From Sporomusa silvacetica DSM 10669 (GTDB lineage: Bacteria > Bacillota > Negativicutes > Sporomusales > Sporomusaceae): a DNA stretch of 64,000 nucleotides. Positions 18,930 to 26,864 of the stretch are shown here, one piece after another (position 1 is the first letter of the stretch; each line of letters begins with the position of its first letter). The notes below the pieces were generated by a model. It did no database searches. It was given only the letters and a program-made list of their open reading frames with translations, and had not been told where the DNA came from. The translations under genes and the position numbers were made by a program. Location: NCBI RefSeq assembly GCF_002257705.1, contig NZ_LSLK01000057.1:1-64000 (forward strand), read 5' to 3'.

Positions 18930-19514
18930 TTATTTCTTCACAAGCGCGTTGACAATGAAATCAATAAGCACCTCTGTATAATCCTCTTCTTTGTGCAACG
19001 GCCTTGTACGCTCATAGCTGAAGGCTTGGAATAACTTAAACCCAGCATAAGCTACGACTTTTTCATCGACCTCCCGAAACTTCCCCTGCTGTTTACCTTC
19101 ACGAATAATCCCGGCAATAATTGCGATAATCTCTTCATCAATAATTTCATGATATTTTCTGGTTGCCAAAGCCACAAACAAATCATCGTCTTTTAGTATT
19201 CTTGTAATAAAGTGATCCTGGTTAAAATACGCTATTGCATTCCTAATGAGGAGAACTAGTCTCTCAAGCGGGTCAGATACACCTCCCATCTGTGCAAATA
19301 GTATCTCTATCGTTTTATGACATTCACGTAAGAGAAGACATCGGAACATGTCATCTTTATCTATAAAGTGTTCATATATTGTCTTTTTTGAAATTTTGCA
19401 GTCTTTACTAATTTCATCCATCGTTGTCTTTTTAAAACCAAAGCGATCCATTCGTTCGGTTGCTTTGTCGAGGATAAGGCTTTTTACGTCATCCACTGTA
19501 TCTCCCTCTTTCAT
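18930..19514 (-). CDS. TetR-family repressor, probable regulator of the RND operon
   Basis: About 194 aa. The N-terminal helix-turn-helix (KKTTMDEISKDCKISKKTIY followed by EHF) is clearly TetR, and the variable ligand domain follows. It is the first gene of the adaptor/pump/permease operon, with 21 bp to the adaptor. It probably represses its own promoter and is released by a pump substrate. ATG 19514 lies near GAGTGG. A GTG at 19496 has a better site (GAGGGAG) and gives the usual family N-terminus. A TTG at 19550 would lie at the transcription start and is excluded. Confidence 0.9.
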   Translation of the reverse strand: MKEGDTVDDVKSLILDKATERMDRFGFKKTTMDEISKDCKISKKTIYEHFIDKDDMFRCLLLRECHKTIEILFAQMGGVSDPLERLVLLIRNAIAYFNQDHFITRILKDDDLFVALATRKYHEIIDEEIIAIIAGIIREGKQQGKFREVDEKVVAYAGFKLFQAFSYERTRPLHKEEDYTEVLIDFIVNALVKK

Positions 19515-19518
19515 AAAG

Positions 19519-19532
19519 CCACTCAATAGTGG
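19519..19532. promoter_or_regulatory. Candidate TetR operator
   Basis: Perfect inverted repeat CCACT-CAAT-AGTGG lies just downstream of the predicted start of the tetR-RND transcript. The half-site CCACTCA recurs at 19543. This is the expected position for autorepression. Confidence 0.45.
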
Positions 19533-19555
19533 TGTAATTTCTCCACTCAAAAACT

Positions 19556-19584
19556 ATTATAGTATTTTAGTTTCCGAAATTCAA
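19556..19584 (-). promoter_or_regulatory. Sigma-A-type promoter of the tetR-RND operon
   Basis: On the minus strand, -35 TTGAAT (19584-19579), a 17-bp spacer and -10 TATAAT (19561-19556). The start would fall near 19549, 35-50 bp before the repressor gene. Confidence 0.7.
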
Positions 19585-19619
19585 TAAGAAACCGCCTGTT
19601 ATTTGCCGGCTTTTTATAA

Positions 19620-20810
19620 TTACTGCACTTTAGTTTTTTTCCCAAAAAATATACCCATTAGGATTGCAGCAAGCAACGCCATGGCTGAACCGAAGTAAAA
19701 GGGTGCTTGATTGTCAACCTTGTCATATAATACACCCGCAATAACACTTGCCGGCAATAAAGTGATACCGATGAGGCAATTGTATAGACCAAGTCCTGTC
19801 CCTCGCTTGTCTCGGTCTATAAGATCAGCAACCAATGCCTTCTGCACACCATCTGTCGCTGCACTATAAAGTCCGTATAATGCAAATAACAAAATTACGA
19901 TGATTTTATCGTTCGCGCTGCCAAAGCCTAAGTATATGATGGAATAGAGTAAATATCCGAAGATGATAAGTCTCTCCCTACCAAACTTGTCCGAAAGCAT
20001 ACCCATAGGAACAGCGAAAATTACCGAAACCGAGTTGAATATCAAATAAACAAGCGGTATGAACACCGCTTTTATACCGATATCGTTTGCCTTTATCAAC
20101 AACAAGGCATCTGTTGAATTACCCAAGGCAAATAGGAAAGCGATCCCCAAAAACAGATAGTATCTACTAGAAAAATCGTTCAATGAAATTTTCCTAGCCA
20201 GTTCGGCTTTATGCCTTTTCGCTTCTTTGACAAAGACAATTATGGTCAGCACGCCTAGTATACCCGGTACTACGGAAAACAAGAATACCTTGCGATAATC
20301 GCCTGGGAACACTGACAAAATGGCGAAAGCCAGCAGCGGTCCCACTATGGCGCCGCTATTATCCATCGCTTTATGGAAGCCAAACCCTTTCCCTCTTTCA
20401 CCTTCACCTGCCGTTCCGGCGATCAGACTGTCTCTGGGTGCAGTTCTTATTCCCTTACCAATCCTTTCACTAAAGCGTAATGCCAGCACCTGCAGCGGCG
20501 AAGTTACTACAGAAAATAGCGGAGATATAACTGCCGTAAAAGCATAGCCTACAACCATAAAAGGTTTATTTTTGCCAATCTTATCACTCCAGAAGCCAGA
20601 TAATGCCTTAATAATTGATGCCGTACTTTCGGCAATTCCTTCAATGAGCGACAGTTCGGTCTTTGTTGCGCCTAGCGACAGTAAAAAGAGTGGCATAACA
20701 GCATAGATCATCTTTGTTGTCGTATCAGTAAAAAAACTAGTTATCCCTGTAAAAAATATATTTCGTTCAAGTCCTAAAACTTTTTTCTTCAGCTTGTTCT
20801 CAATCCTCAT
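19620..20810 (-). CDS. Major facilitator superfamily transporter
   Basis: 396 aa with 12 hydrophobic helices. The MFS signature between helices 2 and 3 is present as GFWSDKIGKNKPFM, and a second loop GMLSDKFGRERLI mirrors it. The RIGKGIRTAPRDSLIAG stretch is typical of a family of uncharacterised MFS proteins common in Firmicutes and archaea. It is probably an exporter or sugar-like transporter; the substrate is unknown. The ribosome site GGAGG precedes ATG 20810. The gene is 70 bp upstream of the tetR gene but has a separate promoter. Confidence 0.9.
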   Translation of the reverse strand: MRIENKLKKKVLGLERNIFFTGITSFFTDTTTKMIYAVMPLFLLSLGATKTELSLIEGIAESTASIIKALSGFWSDKIGKNKPFMVVGYAFTAVISPLFSVVTSPLQVLALRFSERIGKGIRTAPRDSLIAGTAGEGERGKGFGFHKAMDNSGAIVGPLLAFAILSVFPGDYRKVFLFSVVPGILGVLTIIVFVKEAKRHKAELARKISLNDFSSRYYLFLGIAFLFALGNSTDALLLIKANDIGIKAVFIPLVYLIFNSVSVIFAVPMGMLSDKFGRERLIIFGYLLYSIIYLGFGSANDKIIVILLFALYGLYSAATDGVQKALVADLIDRDKRGTGLGLYNCLIGITLLPASVIAGVLYDKVDNQAPFYFGSAMALLAAILMGIFFGKKTKVQ

Positions 20811-20969
20811 ACATGCCTCCTGCTACCTGCCATTTGCTAGCAGTGTTATGCTTATCCGTTTCGCTATCATAGTATCTATTGTACTATGGCAGCCTTCTTA
20901 CTGCGATAGAGGTATCTGCATTTATTCCTACCCCCAAAGAATCTCTTCACATAATTTCCAGGGCTTAAC

Positions 20970-21003
20970 AAAAAGCCATAAGCTCAATGCTTACGGCTTC
21001 TTA
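20970..21003. terminator. Hairpin terminator downstream of the amidase gene
   Basis: AAAAGCCATAAGC pairs with GCTTACGGCTT, followed by a T-rich tail, about 120 bp past the amidase stop. The remaining sequence between 20811 and 21125 shows no other feature I can support. Confidence 0.7.
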
Positions 21004-21125
21004 TTTTAGTGCTAACTCTCTTTAATCAGCTAATACTCTAAACCAATATACAGCATCTTTTTCCGACCAACCTGTTCTATGATCTTCCTGCAAAAATATG
21101 GGCGACCAGTGTCCCTATATAGTAA

Positions 21126-21830
21126 CTAACTGCCAAAATATTGCTTAATTCCATTGTAAATTCCTACTGCGATTTTTTTGTCAAAACTGCTGTTAGTAAG
21201 CAATTTCTCTTCCTTGGGATTAGAGATGAAAGCTGCCTCTGTTAATATCGCTGGCATGTTGGTATTCTTGAGGACATAGTAGTCACTCTGTTGAACACCC
21301 CTGTCATATAGCTTTAATTGCGCAACTAAATTAGCTTGTACCAATGGGGCAATACTATCATCCTTCGTATCATACGAATAGGTTGTTGTACCACCTTCCA
21401 AGTCTGAAAAAGAATCTGCGTGGATACTTACAAATAAATCTGCATTGGCCTTGTTGGCAATCGCAACACGAGCTGCTAGCTCTTCTTTGTCATCTGCTCC
21501 AGCGTAAGCAACATCTTTGTCAGCTGTACGAGTCATAATTACGGTTGCCCCACCGTTTGTCAATAAATTACGCAATTCTTTACTAATAGCCAGTGTCACA
21601 TTTTTTTCCATCACATTATGGGGACCGATGGCACCAGTATCACTGCCACCATGACCAGGGTCAATTACGATTAACTTTCCCTGCAATGGAGCTTTTTGTA
21701 TTTGAACTAGCTGAGCAGCAATTTGATTTAACCAACCATCAGTTGCGGCATTAACCGCTAATGGCATCAATCCCAGAACCAATACAAAAAATGTCGCCAA
21801 TACCACAGGCATCCGTATTTTCGCTTGCAT
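21126..21830 (-). CDS. N-acetylmuramoyl-L-alanine amidase (Amidase_3)
   Basis: 234 aa. It has an N-terminal signal peptide (hydrophobic residues ~8-27, ending after VNA). The Amidase_3 domain shows the zinc ligands in VIDPGHGGSDTGAIG (His), the Glu in NVMEKNVTLAIS, and His in VSIHADSF. The catalytic Glu sits in ILTEAAFISNP. It cleaves the bond between muramic acid and L-Ala in peptidoglycan, outside the inner membrane. No cell-wall-binding repeats are present. In spore formers such enzymes serve cell separation, cortex turnover or mother-cell lysis. Confidence 0.93.
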   Translation of the reverse strand: MQAKIRMPVVLATFFVLVLGLMPLAVNAATDGWLNQIAAQLVQIQKAPLQGKLIVIDPGHGGSDTGAIGPHNVMEKNVTLAISKELRNLLTNGGATVIMTRTADKDVAYAGADDKEELAARVAIANKANADLFVSIHADSFSDLEGGTTTYSYDTKDDSIAPLVQANLVAQLKLYDRGVQQSDYYVLKNTNMPAILTEAAFISNPKEEKLLTNSSFDKKIAVGIYNGIKQYFGS

Positions 21831-21929
21831 TTACTCATCCTTGCTCTTGTAAAGTTTTAGTTCCCTACCCATTATACTTTATAAGAGTTCTCTAGGGAAA
21901 ATGAAAAATTTTCCTAGCAAGGGGGAAAA

Positions 21930-21960
21930 ATTAAAAGCCGCGAATTCGCGGCTTTTAAAA
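21930..21960. terminator. Terminator, GCCGCGAATTCGCGGC stem
   Basis: TTAAAAGCCGCGAATTCGCGGCTTTTAA is a perfect palindrome with flanking A/T runs, directly after the stop of the small acidic gene. Confidence 0.85.
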
Positions 21961-21962
21961 AA

Positions 21963-22205
21963 CTAATCGTTCTCTTCTTCTTCTTCATTCTCAACAATCT
22001 CGATCGTATCCTCAAAGGTATCAAGAATGTTTTCATGATGCTCTTCCACTGCATCATTAATCAGTCTTAGCGCCGCATTGGTCTGCTCTTCCGGCAAGCC
22101 CATTGCAATTATAATGTCCATCAAACGGTCTCCAAGGAGTTCAACATCATCGGTAAAGAGTACCGGGATTTCATCAGTCATTTCAGGTTCTAGTTCATCG
22201 CACAT
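21963..22205 (-). CDS. Small acidic protein of unknown function
   Basis: 80 aa, very acidic. It ends in NEEEEEND after a helix rich in Glu/Asp. The middle (DRLMDIIIAMGLPEEQTNAALRLI) looks like an amphipathic helical hairpin. There are no cysteines, membrane segments or signal. I recognise no family. ATG 22205 follows GAGGAG by eight bases; the GTG at 22214 is too close to that site. It has its own terminator, and on the same strand it lies ~180 bp downstream of structured element A. Confidence 0.7.
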   Translation of the reverse strand: MCDELEPEMTDEIPVLFTDDVELLGDRLMDIIIAMGLPEEQTNAALRLINDAVEEHHENILDTFEDTIEIVENEEEEEND

Positions 22206-22387
22206 AATATACACTCCTCGTCACTGTTTATTTTTCTGCCTCAAGCGAACAGCCTCGATATGTAATCCACCTATGATACTGCTTGATACACTATTATTGT
22301 AACACACATTTGCGTAAATAATTATTAAAACTATAATAATTTGTGGGTAAGCTCTTCTTTTTATTTCCCTATCCATTAGTGTACGAT

Positions 22388-22540
22388 ATAAGATAAGACT
22401 TGGCTTGTGCCAAGTCCCTTAGGATGCCGGCAGAAGCCGCCTGTGCCCTTTAGGGGTATAGTCGTTCTATCCAGGGAAAGTTAACCTTTCCATCTGGAAA
22501 TAAATAAGCCCGACAGCCATAGCCGCCGGACTTTTCCTCT
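22388..22540 (-). ncRNA. Structured repeat element, copy A
   Basis: First of four copies of an intergenic element, best read on the minus strand. It has three parts: a leading hairpin of variable sequence (22507-22535); a conserved hairpin TCCAGATGGAAAG...CTTTCCCTGGA (22498-22470, first T replaced here) followed by GAACGACTA; and a last hairpin GACTTGGCACAAGCCAAGTC (22417-22398) followed by TTATCTTA. This copy has an extra small stem (CCCCTAAAGGG) inserted between the second and third hairpins. It may be a regulatory RNA leader for the small acidic gene. From 22541 to 22790 I see only a weak 60-codon frame with no ribosome site. Confidence 0.5.
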
Positions 22541-22790
22541 GGATTATCTAATAAGCTGAATTTGAGCCACTTCGTATCTTGTAACTTCAATCTCCTTATT
22601 TCTATAGGCAATGTTATAGATATGGCGAAGATATGCTGAGATATTTACCACATATCGTATGGGTTTCACGGCATTTTCCCTTTCCAGTAATGAATTAATA
22701 GTACTATTATAAAAGAAATAATCCACTTAGTCGACTGGAATGTCTAGGGAAAAATTGCCCGTCCAAGGGCGGCAGACGGCTACGTTGTTT

Positions 22791-23153
22791 TTAATCATTT
22801 GATGCGCTGCCAATTGCAATCCCAATCAAAATGGCTGCAATATCGCGCAATGCACGGTCATGATGCTCGTCTTCACGCCTTTGCCGCTCACGCCACGCTC
22901 GTTCGCTCTCGTGATGGCGCCGCCTCATTTCTCTTTCGTGCCGCTCATTTTCTCGGCGCATCCGCTCGTCATGGTGCCGTCGCCGGGCATTGTCACGGTC
23001 GTAATGACGATCATAGCGGTCCAGCTGCACTATTTGTTGCGAGTCACTGTTGAGCAGGGGACCTGGTGCTGCGGCAGCTACCGATGATACCATGCCAACT
23101 TGCATTATACCAAGCATTGAGTATATAATTACCTTTTTGGATACGATTTTCAT
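22791..23153 (-). CDS. Exported His/Arg/Glu-rich protein
   Basis: 120 aa. A clear signal peptide (KIVSKKVIIYSMLGIMQVGM...SSVAAAA) precedes a mature part almost wholly made of Arg, His, Glu and Asp (for example HEREMRRRHHESERAW). This would be a long charged helix. A short hydrophobic tail (AAILIGIAIGSAS) follows and could anchor or bury the end. Similar tails occur in glycine-zipper-like proteins. The His density suggests metal or polyanion binding, but that is only inference. The ribosome site AAAGGAAG is good. Confidence 0.75.
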   Translation of the reverse strand: MKIVSKKVIIYSMLGIMQVGMVSSVAAAAPGPLLNSDSQQIVQLDRYDRHYDRDNARRRHHDERMRRENERHEREMRRRHHESERAWRERQRREDEHHDRALRDIAAILIGIAIGSASND

Positions 23154-23277
23154 AGGAACACTTCCTTTATTTTTGATCCCGGATCCATACTTTAATAATA
23201 ATCACCAATTTTTAGAATTTGTTTAGAATTTATTGGATTTTTTCACAACTCCCAATTATGTTCTTAAGACTATTGTG

Positions 23278-23325
23278 TAAAGGGCTGCGGATAACTTATC
23301 TCTAAGCTTTTCCACAGCCCCTTGT
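23278..23325 (-). terminator. Terminator after the universal stress gene
   Basis: GGGCTGTGGA pairs with TCCGCAGCCC, with a partly paired AAGCTTAGAGATAAG loop, then TTTACA on the minus strand. Confidence 0.6.
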
Positions 23326-23359
23326 TCAATGTATCATCAACCCTGTTGGCAAATAGGCC

Positions 23360-23797
23360 TTACCCTTCATCATTACTTTTTATAATCAGGGTTGGGCAAG
23401 ATGCGTGATGAAGAACATGGTTACTGATGCTGCCAAGCAATAACCCTTTGACATCACTTAAACCCCTGCGTCCCATGACGATCAAGGAATAGTCTCTTTC
23501 TTCCGTAACATCAACAATTCTTATGCCAGGATGTCCGTACTCCACCAACGTATTAACCCTACCGTCAAAATCATCAAAAATTTCCAAAGCCTTATCCAAA
23601 ATACGTTTGCCACTTGCTTCTAAATCCTTTATGAGCAACGATGGGATTATGGTGTCTGGCATGATGTAGGCCGGGTTTTGGATAATATGTATCAAGGTGA
23701 CCGAGCTGTCAAACTTTTCGGCTAAAATTCGCGCATATTTAGCAGCCAATAGTGCCCTATCTGAACCATCAATAGGAACCAAAATTTTTTCGAACAT
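23360..23797 (-). CDS. Universal stress protein (UspA family)
   Basis: 145 aa. It has FEKILVPIDGSDRALLAAKYA at the N-terminus and the C-terminal ATP-binding signature GRRGLSDVKGLLLGSISNHVLHH, which matches G-2x-G-9x-G-S/T, so it is probably an ATP-binding Usp. It acts in the cytoplasm and is usually induced by starvation or redox stress. Start ATG 23797 follows GGAGGCG. On the same strand, structured element B ends ~130 bp upstream, which could be its leader. Confidence 0.93.
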   Translation of the reverse strand: MFEKILVPIDGSDRALLAAKYARILAEKFDSSVTLIHIIQNPAYIMPDTIIPSLLIKDLEASGKRILDKALEIFDDFDGRVNTLVEYGHPGIRIVDVTEERDYSLIVMGRRGLSDVKGLLLGSISNHVLHHASCPTLIIKSNDEG

Positions 23798-23929
23798 ATC
23801 GTCGCCTCCGATAATAATAATTTAGAATCTTGTATAATAAACTACTTTCTATTCTAGTTTATTCTTTTTTTCTTCATGCTGCAATAAATTTTGCATTTTG
23901 TGCTATTGTTTCTAAAGCTGCCGACAACA

Positions 23930-24060
23930 AAATAAGATAAGATAAGACTTGGCTTGTGCCAAGTCCTTTAGGACGCCGGCAGAAGCCTTAGTCGTTCAAT
24001 CCAGGGAAAGTTATACTTTCCATCTGGAGAACAACAGCAGCTTACTCCCCTGCTGTTGTT
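23930..24060 (-). ncRNA. Structured repeat element, copy B
   Basis: Same three-hairpin element as copy A. On the minus strand it has: leading stem AACAACAGCAG/CTGCTGTTGTT (24060-24030); conserved stem TCCAGATGGAAAG-TATAA-CTTTCCCTGGA (24028-24000); linker TTGAACGACTAAGGCTTCTGCC; then GACTTGGC-ACAA-GCCAAGTC (23965-23946) followed by TTATCTTATCTTATTTT, which looks like a terminator. It lies ~130 bp before the universal stress gene. GGCTT in the linker could alternatively pair with AAGCC of the last stem, as in an attenuator. Confidence 0.5.
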
Positions 24061-24193
24061 CCGTCGTATGCTTTGACACGCTTATAGAATATCGCAAATA
24101 ATTTATTAACTCAGCAAAATTTTATATTGACACATCTAGCCAATAATAGCATAGTAGTAGTAATAAAGAATATGATCTACGAGGTAAAGTCAT

Positions 24194-24391
24194 ATGTCTA
24201 TTGATATTATTGCTCCTAATAATGCCTTATCCCATCTTAATCAAGTTAATAATAAGCGAGAGTTATCAAATTACATCGTTCAAGATACCACCAGTGATGA
24301 CGCTGACTTTAGTCCCGCCTACATTGTAGAACTCTCAGATATGGGTAAACAATTACAACGGGCTCATCCAGTAAAAATAGTTCGATTATGA
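24194..24391 (+). CDS. Small protein of unknown function
   Basis: 65 aa, soluble. The last third (YIVELSDMGKQLQ) resembles the motif found in many small clostridial proteins of unknown role. It has no cysteines or membrane segment. The ribosome site GAGG lies nine bases before ATG. It stands alone between element B and the start of the tRNA-Arg-associated accessory zone. Confidence 0.6.
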   Translation: MSIDIIAPNNALSHLNQVNNKRELSNYIVQDTTSDDADFSPAYIVELSDMGKQLQRAHPVKIVRL

Positions 24392-24407
24392 ATGTCAAGG
24401 AGACTGT

Positions 24408-24456
24408 CAAGGGGACGGGGTTGTTGACACACAGTTGTCTTTAACTCCGTCCCTTG
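24408..24456. repeat. REP-like palindrome (CAAGGGGACGG type)
   Basis: CAAGGGGACGGGGTT...AACTCCGTCCCTTG encloses TTGACA/TTGTC pairs. Stems with AAGGGGACGG are frequent repeated elements in clostridial genomes. A half-similar AACCGTCCCTTTGA occurs at 119-132. It follows the 65-aa gene and could end its transcript. Confidence 0.5.
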
Positions 24457-24477
24457 AACATCCTTGAAAAGCAAAAA

Positions 24478-24505
24478 TCTCCGTAGACAAAAATGTCTAC
24501 AGAGT
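24478..24505. terminator. Hairpin with GTAGACA/TGTCTAC core
   Basis: CTCCGTAGACA-AAAA-TGTCTACAGAG followed by T/A-rich sequence, just before the first tRNA-Arg remnant. It is one of five terminators in the window with the same core. Confidence 0.6.
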
Positions 24506-24520
24506 CTTAATTTATAAGTA

Positions 24521-24566
24521 GTGCGCCCGGGAGGACTCGAACCTCGACAGACGCAGTTTGGTAAGC
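24521..24566 (-). repeat. tRNA-Arg 3'-half remnant 1
   Basis: GTGCGCCCGGGAGGACTCGA and the following AACC/GACGC pattern match the 3' part of the intact tRNA-Arg(CCU) at 34710-34788 with several changes. No 5' half is present. This looks like a degenerated attachment site. Confidence 0.6.
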
Positions 24567-24581
24567 TATTTCAAATCAGTT

Positions 24582-25757
24582 TCATCCGGCCAACACAGCT
24601 TTTTGTCGCCATAAAACATGGTAAACTACAACGGCAAAACCGAGAACTGCCGCCGTACACAAATACATGCCACGATAGCCAGCGTGGGCAGTCACCACAC
24701 TAAGAAAAAAGGAACCAAGTCCTACACTTATATCCAATGCTAAAAAATATGTGGCCGTGGCTACCCCTGCACGATGTCCGGGGGAATTTTGTATAGCTAA
24801 TGCTTGAAAAGCAGGGCTAAGTGCTCCAAAACCGATCCCAATAATAACCCCTGATGTTAAAAATCCCAACAATCCTTGAACCTGACTCAAGCTAATTAAT
24901 CCAAGCACGAACATAACGAACCCCGGATAAATTACAGCATTAGCACCAGATTGATCAAATACCTTCCCCACTATCGGCCGAGTCGCCACAATAGCTAAAG
25001 CAAACACGGCAAAAAAAGCGCTGGTATATTCTGCGAGATTAAGCAGCTTGGCATATAAAGGACTGAACACCAGCACACCTGCATAGGCAAAAAATACTAG
25101 GCCACCCATCAATGCCATGGGCAAGGCTCGGGGTTCTACAAAGCTATTTACCTCTAAAGATTTTTTCGTTTTTTCCACTGCTTTGCTAATGTCATCTGGC
25201 AAGTTATTTCTATTTCCAAACCAGAAAGATAATATCGCCAAAACAACACATCCTGCAAATAATATGTTAAATTGATAGTGGGCAATAATTATTAACCCCA
25301 AAAAGGGACCGATTACCATCGCTAAATTAGAAAATACGGCAAAATAACCAATACCCTCTCCTTTACGCTCCTGCGGAAGCACCAGTGCTGCCATCGTTGC
25401 TACTGTTGTAGTGCCTGTTGCAAATACAGCTCCGTGGAGTAGGCGTATCGCTAATAAAAAACACAGTCCCCCTATGCCTAAATACATGACACTAACCAAC
25501 AAGAAAAGCCCTAACGATAGTAACAACATTTTCTTCTTATTAAATTGGTCTATCCACTTACCTGCCAGAGGACGACAGAGAACAGCTCCGATCTGAAAAA
25601 AGGTCATTGCCAATCCTGCTTGCCATTCACTACCGTGTAGTGCATCTATAACAAAGACCGGAAGAGCAACGATAAGAGCGTAATGGGTCATATACTGAAA
25701 AAAGCTACTCAAGCTCATTCCCAAAAATTCTTGAGTCCATAATAGTTGTTTTTGCAT
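24582..25757 (-). CDS. Major facilitator superfamily exporter
   Basis: About 391 aa, 12 helices. GKWIDQFNKKKMLLLSLG is the loop 2-3 signature, and the PTQ/GKVFDQSG loop is its second-half mirror. It resembles YfkF/YwoG-like drug or metabolite exporters; the substrate is unknown. The in-frame upstream start at 25793 has no ribosome site, so ATG 25757 is preferred (GGGAG ~12 bases before). The gene alone fills the stretch between tRNA-Arg remnants 1 and 2, like a single-gene cassette. Confidence 0.88.
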   Translation of the reverse strand: MQKQLLWTQEFLGMSLSSFFQYMTHYALIVALPVFVIDALHGSEWQAGLAMTFFQIGAVLCRPLAGKWIDQFNKKKMLLLSLGLFLLVSVMYLGIGGLCFLLAIRLLHGAVFATGTTTVATMAALVLPQERKGEGIGYFAVFSNLAMVIGPFLGLIIIAHYQFNILFAGCVVLAILSFWFGNRNNLPDDISKAVEKTKKSLEVNSFVEPRALPMALMGGLVFFAYAGVLVFSPLYAKLLNLAEYTSAFFAVFALAIVATRPIVGKVFDQSGANAVIYPGFVMFVLGLISLSQVQGLLGFLTSGVIIGIGFGALSPAFQALAIQNSPGHRAGVATATYFLALDISVGLGSFFLSVVTAHAGYRGMYLCTAAVLGFAVVVYHVLWRQKAVLAG

Positions 25758-25899
25758 AATTTCATCTAATCTCCCAAAGTTAAGGACACGCATTTAATCG
25801 CATCTGTCTAAATTTTTACTCGGATTGAATCGCTATTGAATTCTCTTATTACATAGGTTAAGCAACATAATAAGCAAAGTCGACATATAGAAAAGCAAT

Positions 25900-25936
25900 A
25901 AGGCCCGTAGACTAATGTCTACGGAGCCTTGTTTTT
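25900..25936. terminator. Terminator with GTAGAC core
   Basis: AAGGCCCGTAGAC-TAAT-GTCTACGGAGCCTT then GTTTTT. It stands immediately before tRNA-Arg remnant 2. Confidence 0.75.
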
Positions 25937-25940
25937 ACTA

Positions 25941-25980
25941 TGCACGCCCAGAGAAACTCAACCCCCCGCAAGACGGGTTT
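25941..25980 (-). repeat. tRNA-Arg 3'-half remnant 2
   Basis: TGCACGCCCAGAGAAACTCA then ACCCCCCGCAAGACGGGTTT is a more diverged copy of the tRNA-Arg 3' end. It has the same order and spacing as the other copies. From here to the msrB stop at 26096 nothing else is seen except a short TTTATAAATTGGT/ACCAATTTATAA palindrome. Confidence 0.5.
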
Positions 25981-26095
25981 ATAAATTGGTAAATACCAAT
26001 TTATAAGAATTCAATATAATCAAAATCCATACGACCTTTTAATTATATATAAAACAAGTACATATATCAACTTATAAATAGAACCTCAATAAACA

Positions 26096-26551
26096 CTAGG
26101 CCTTCTGAAATAATGTCAGCCACTCTCCATAGCCTTCCTGCTCCAATTCTTCTTTGGGAATAAATCGCAAGGCGGCAGAATTGATACAATATCGTAAATC
26201 CCCGGGTTGTGGACCATCAGTAAATACATGTCCCAAATGTGAGTTTGCTTTTTTACTGCGCACTTCTGTACGAACCATCTCATGGCTTGTATCAACCTTT
26301 TCTCGTATTTTCTCTTTATCTAACGGCTTTGTAAAACTCGGCCACCCACATCCGGAATTAAACTTCTCCACTGAACTAAATAACGGCTCCCCTGAAATGA
26401 TATCAACATAAATACCTTCACGCTTATTGTCCCAATACTCGTTTTGAAAGGGCATTTCAGTCGCATTTTCTTGAGTCACGGCAAATTGAAGCGGATTCAG
26501 ACGCTTTTTTAACTGTTCATTGTGGTCATAATTAACACATTCCCTCTCCAT
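26096..26551 (-). CDS. msrB: Peptide-methionine (R)-S-oxide reductase
   Basis: 151 aa, a stand-alone MsrB. The SelR fold is shown by GCGWPSFTKPL, HLGHVFTDGP and the catalytic RYCINSAALRF. It repairs methionine-R-sulfoxide in proteins with thioredoxin as donor. The two CxxC zinc pairs of classical MsrB are absent (SGEPLFSS in place of the first), so this is the zinc-free form. The ribosome site GAGGGA precedes ATG. It is divergent from the L,D-transpeptidase gene. Confidence 0.95.
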   Translation of the reverse strand: MERECVNYDHNEQLKKRLNPLQFAVTQENATEMPFQNEYWDNKREGIYVDIISGEPLFSSVEKFNSGCGWPSFTKPLDKEKIREKVDTSHEMVRTEVRSKKANSHLGHVFTDGPQPGDLRYCINSAALRFIPKEELEQEGYGEWLTLFQKA

Positions 26552-26864
26552 GCAATCCCTCTTTTCGTATAAAATTCCGGACTACGTTTCTACATACCTG
26601 TCCCAATCATTGACAAATATAGATTTCGTTCCAAAGCCCTACAAAACCTTACCTCAATTTAGCCTCCTTCCCCGCTTACTGGCAAACTTAATAGATCACT
26701 TGTTTTTGTTATGTAGTCAAAATAACTATCTCGAATATATTGTACTACCGGTAGGGTTATATATACCTCTGGTATCTCTCCAAATAGAACCGGACTTACC
26801 ATGCACTACCAAACGAAATAGCCGTACCTCTTGTGCTGCATATGATACAACAGGAGGTGATACA

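Noticed and set aside
22544..22726. 60-codon minus-strand frame starting at GTG
   Set aside because: No Shine-Dalgarno site, no homology recognised, and A/T-rich context; kept out of the gene list.
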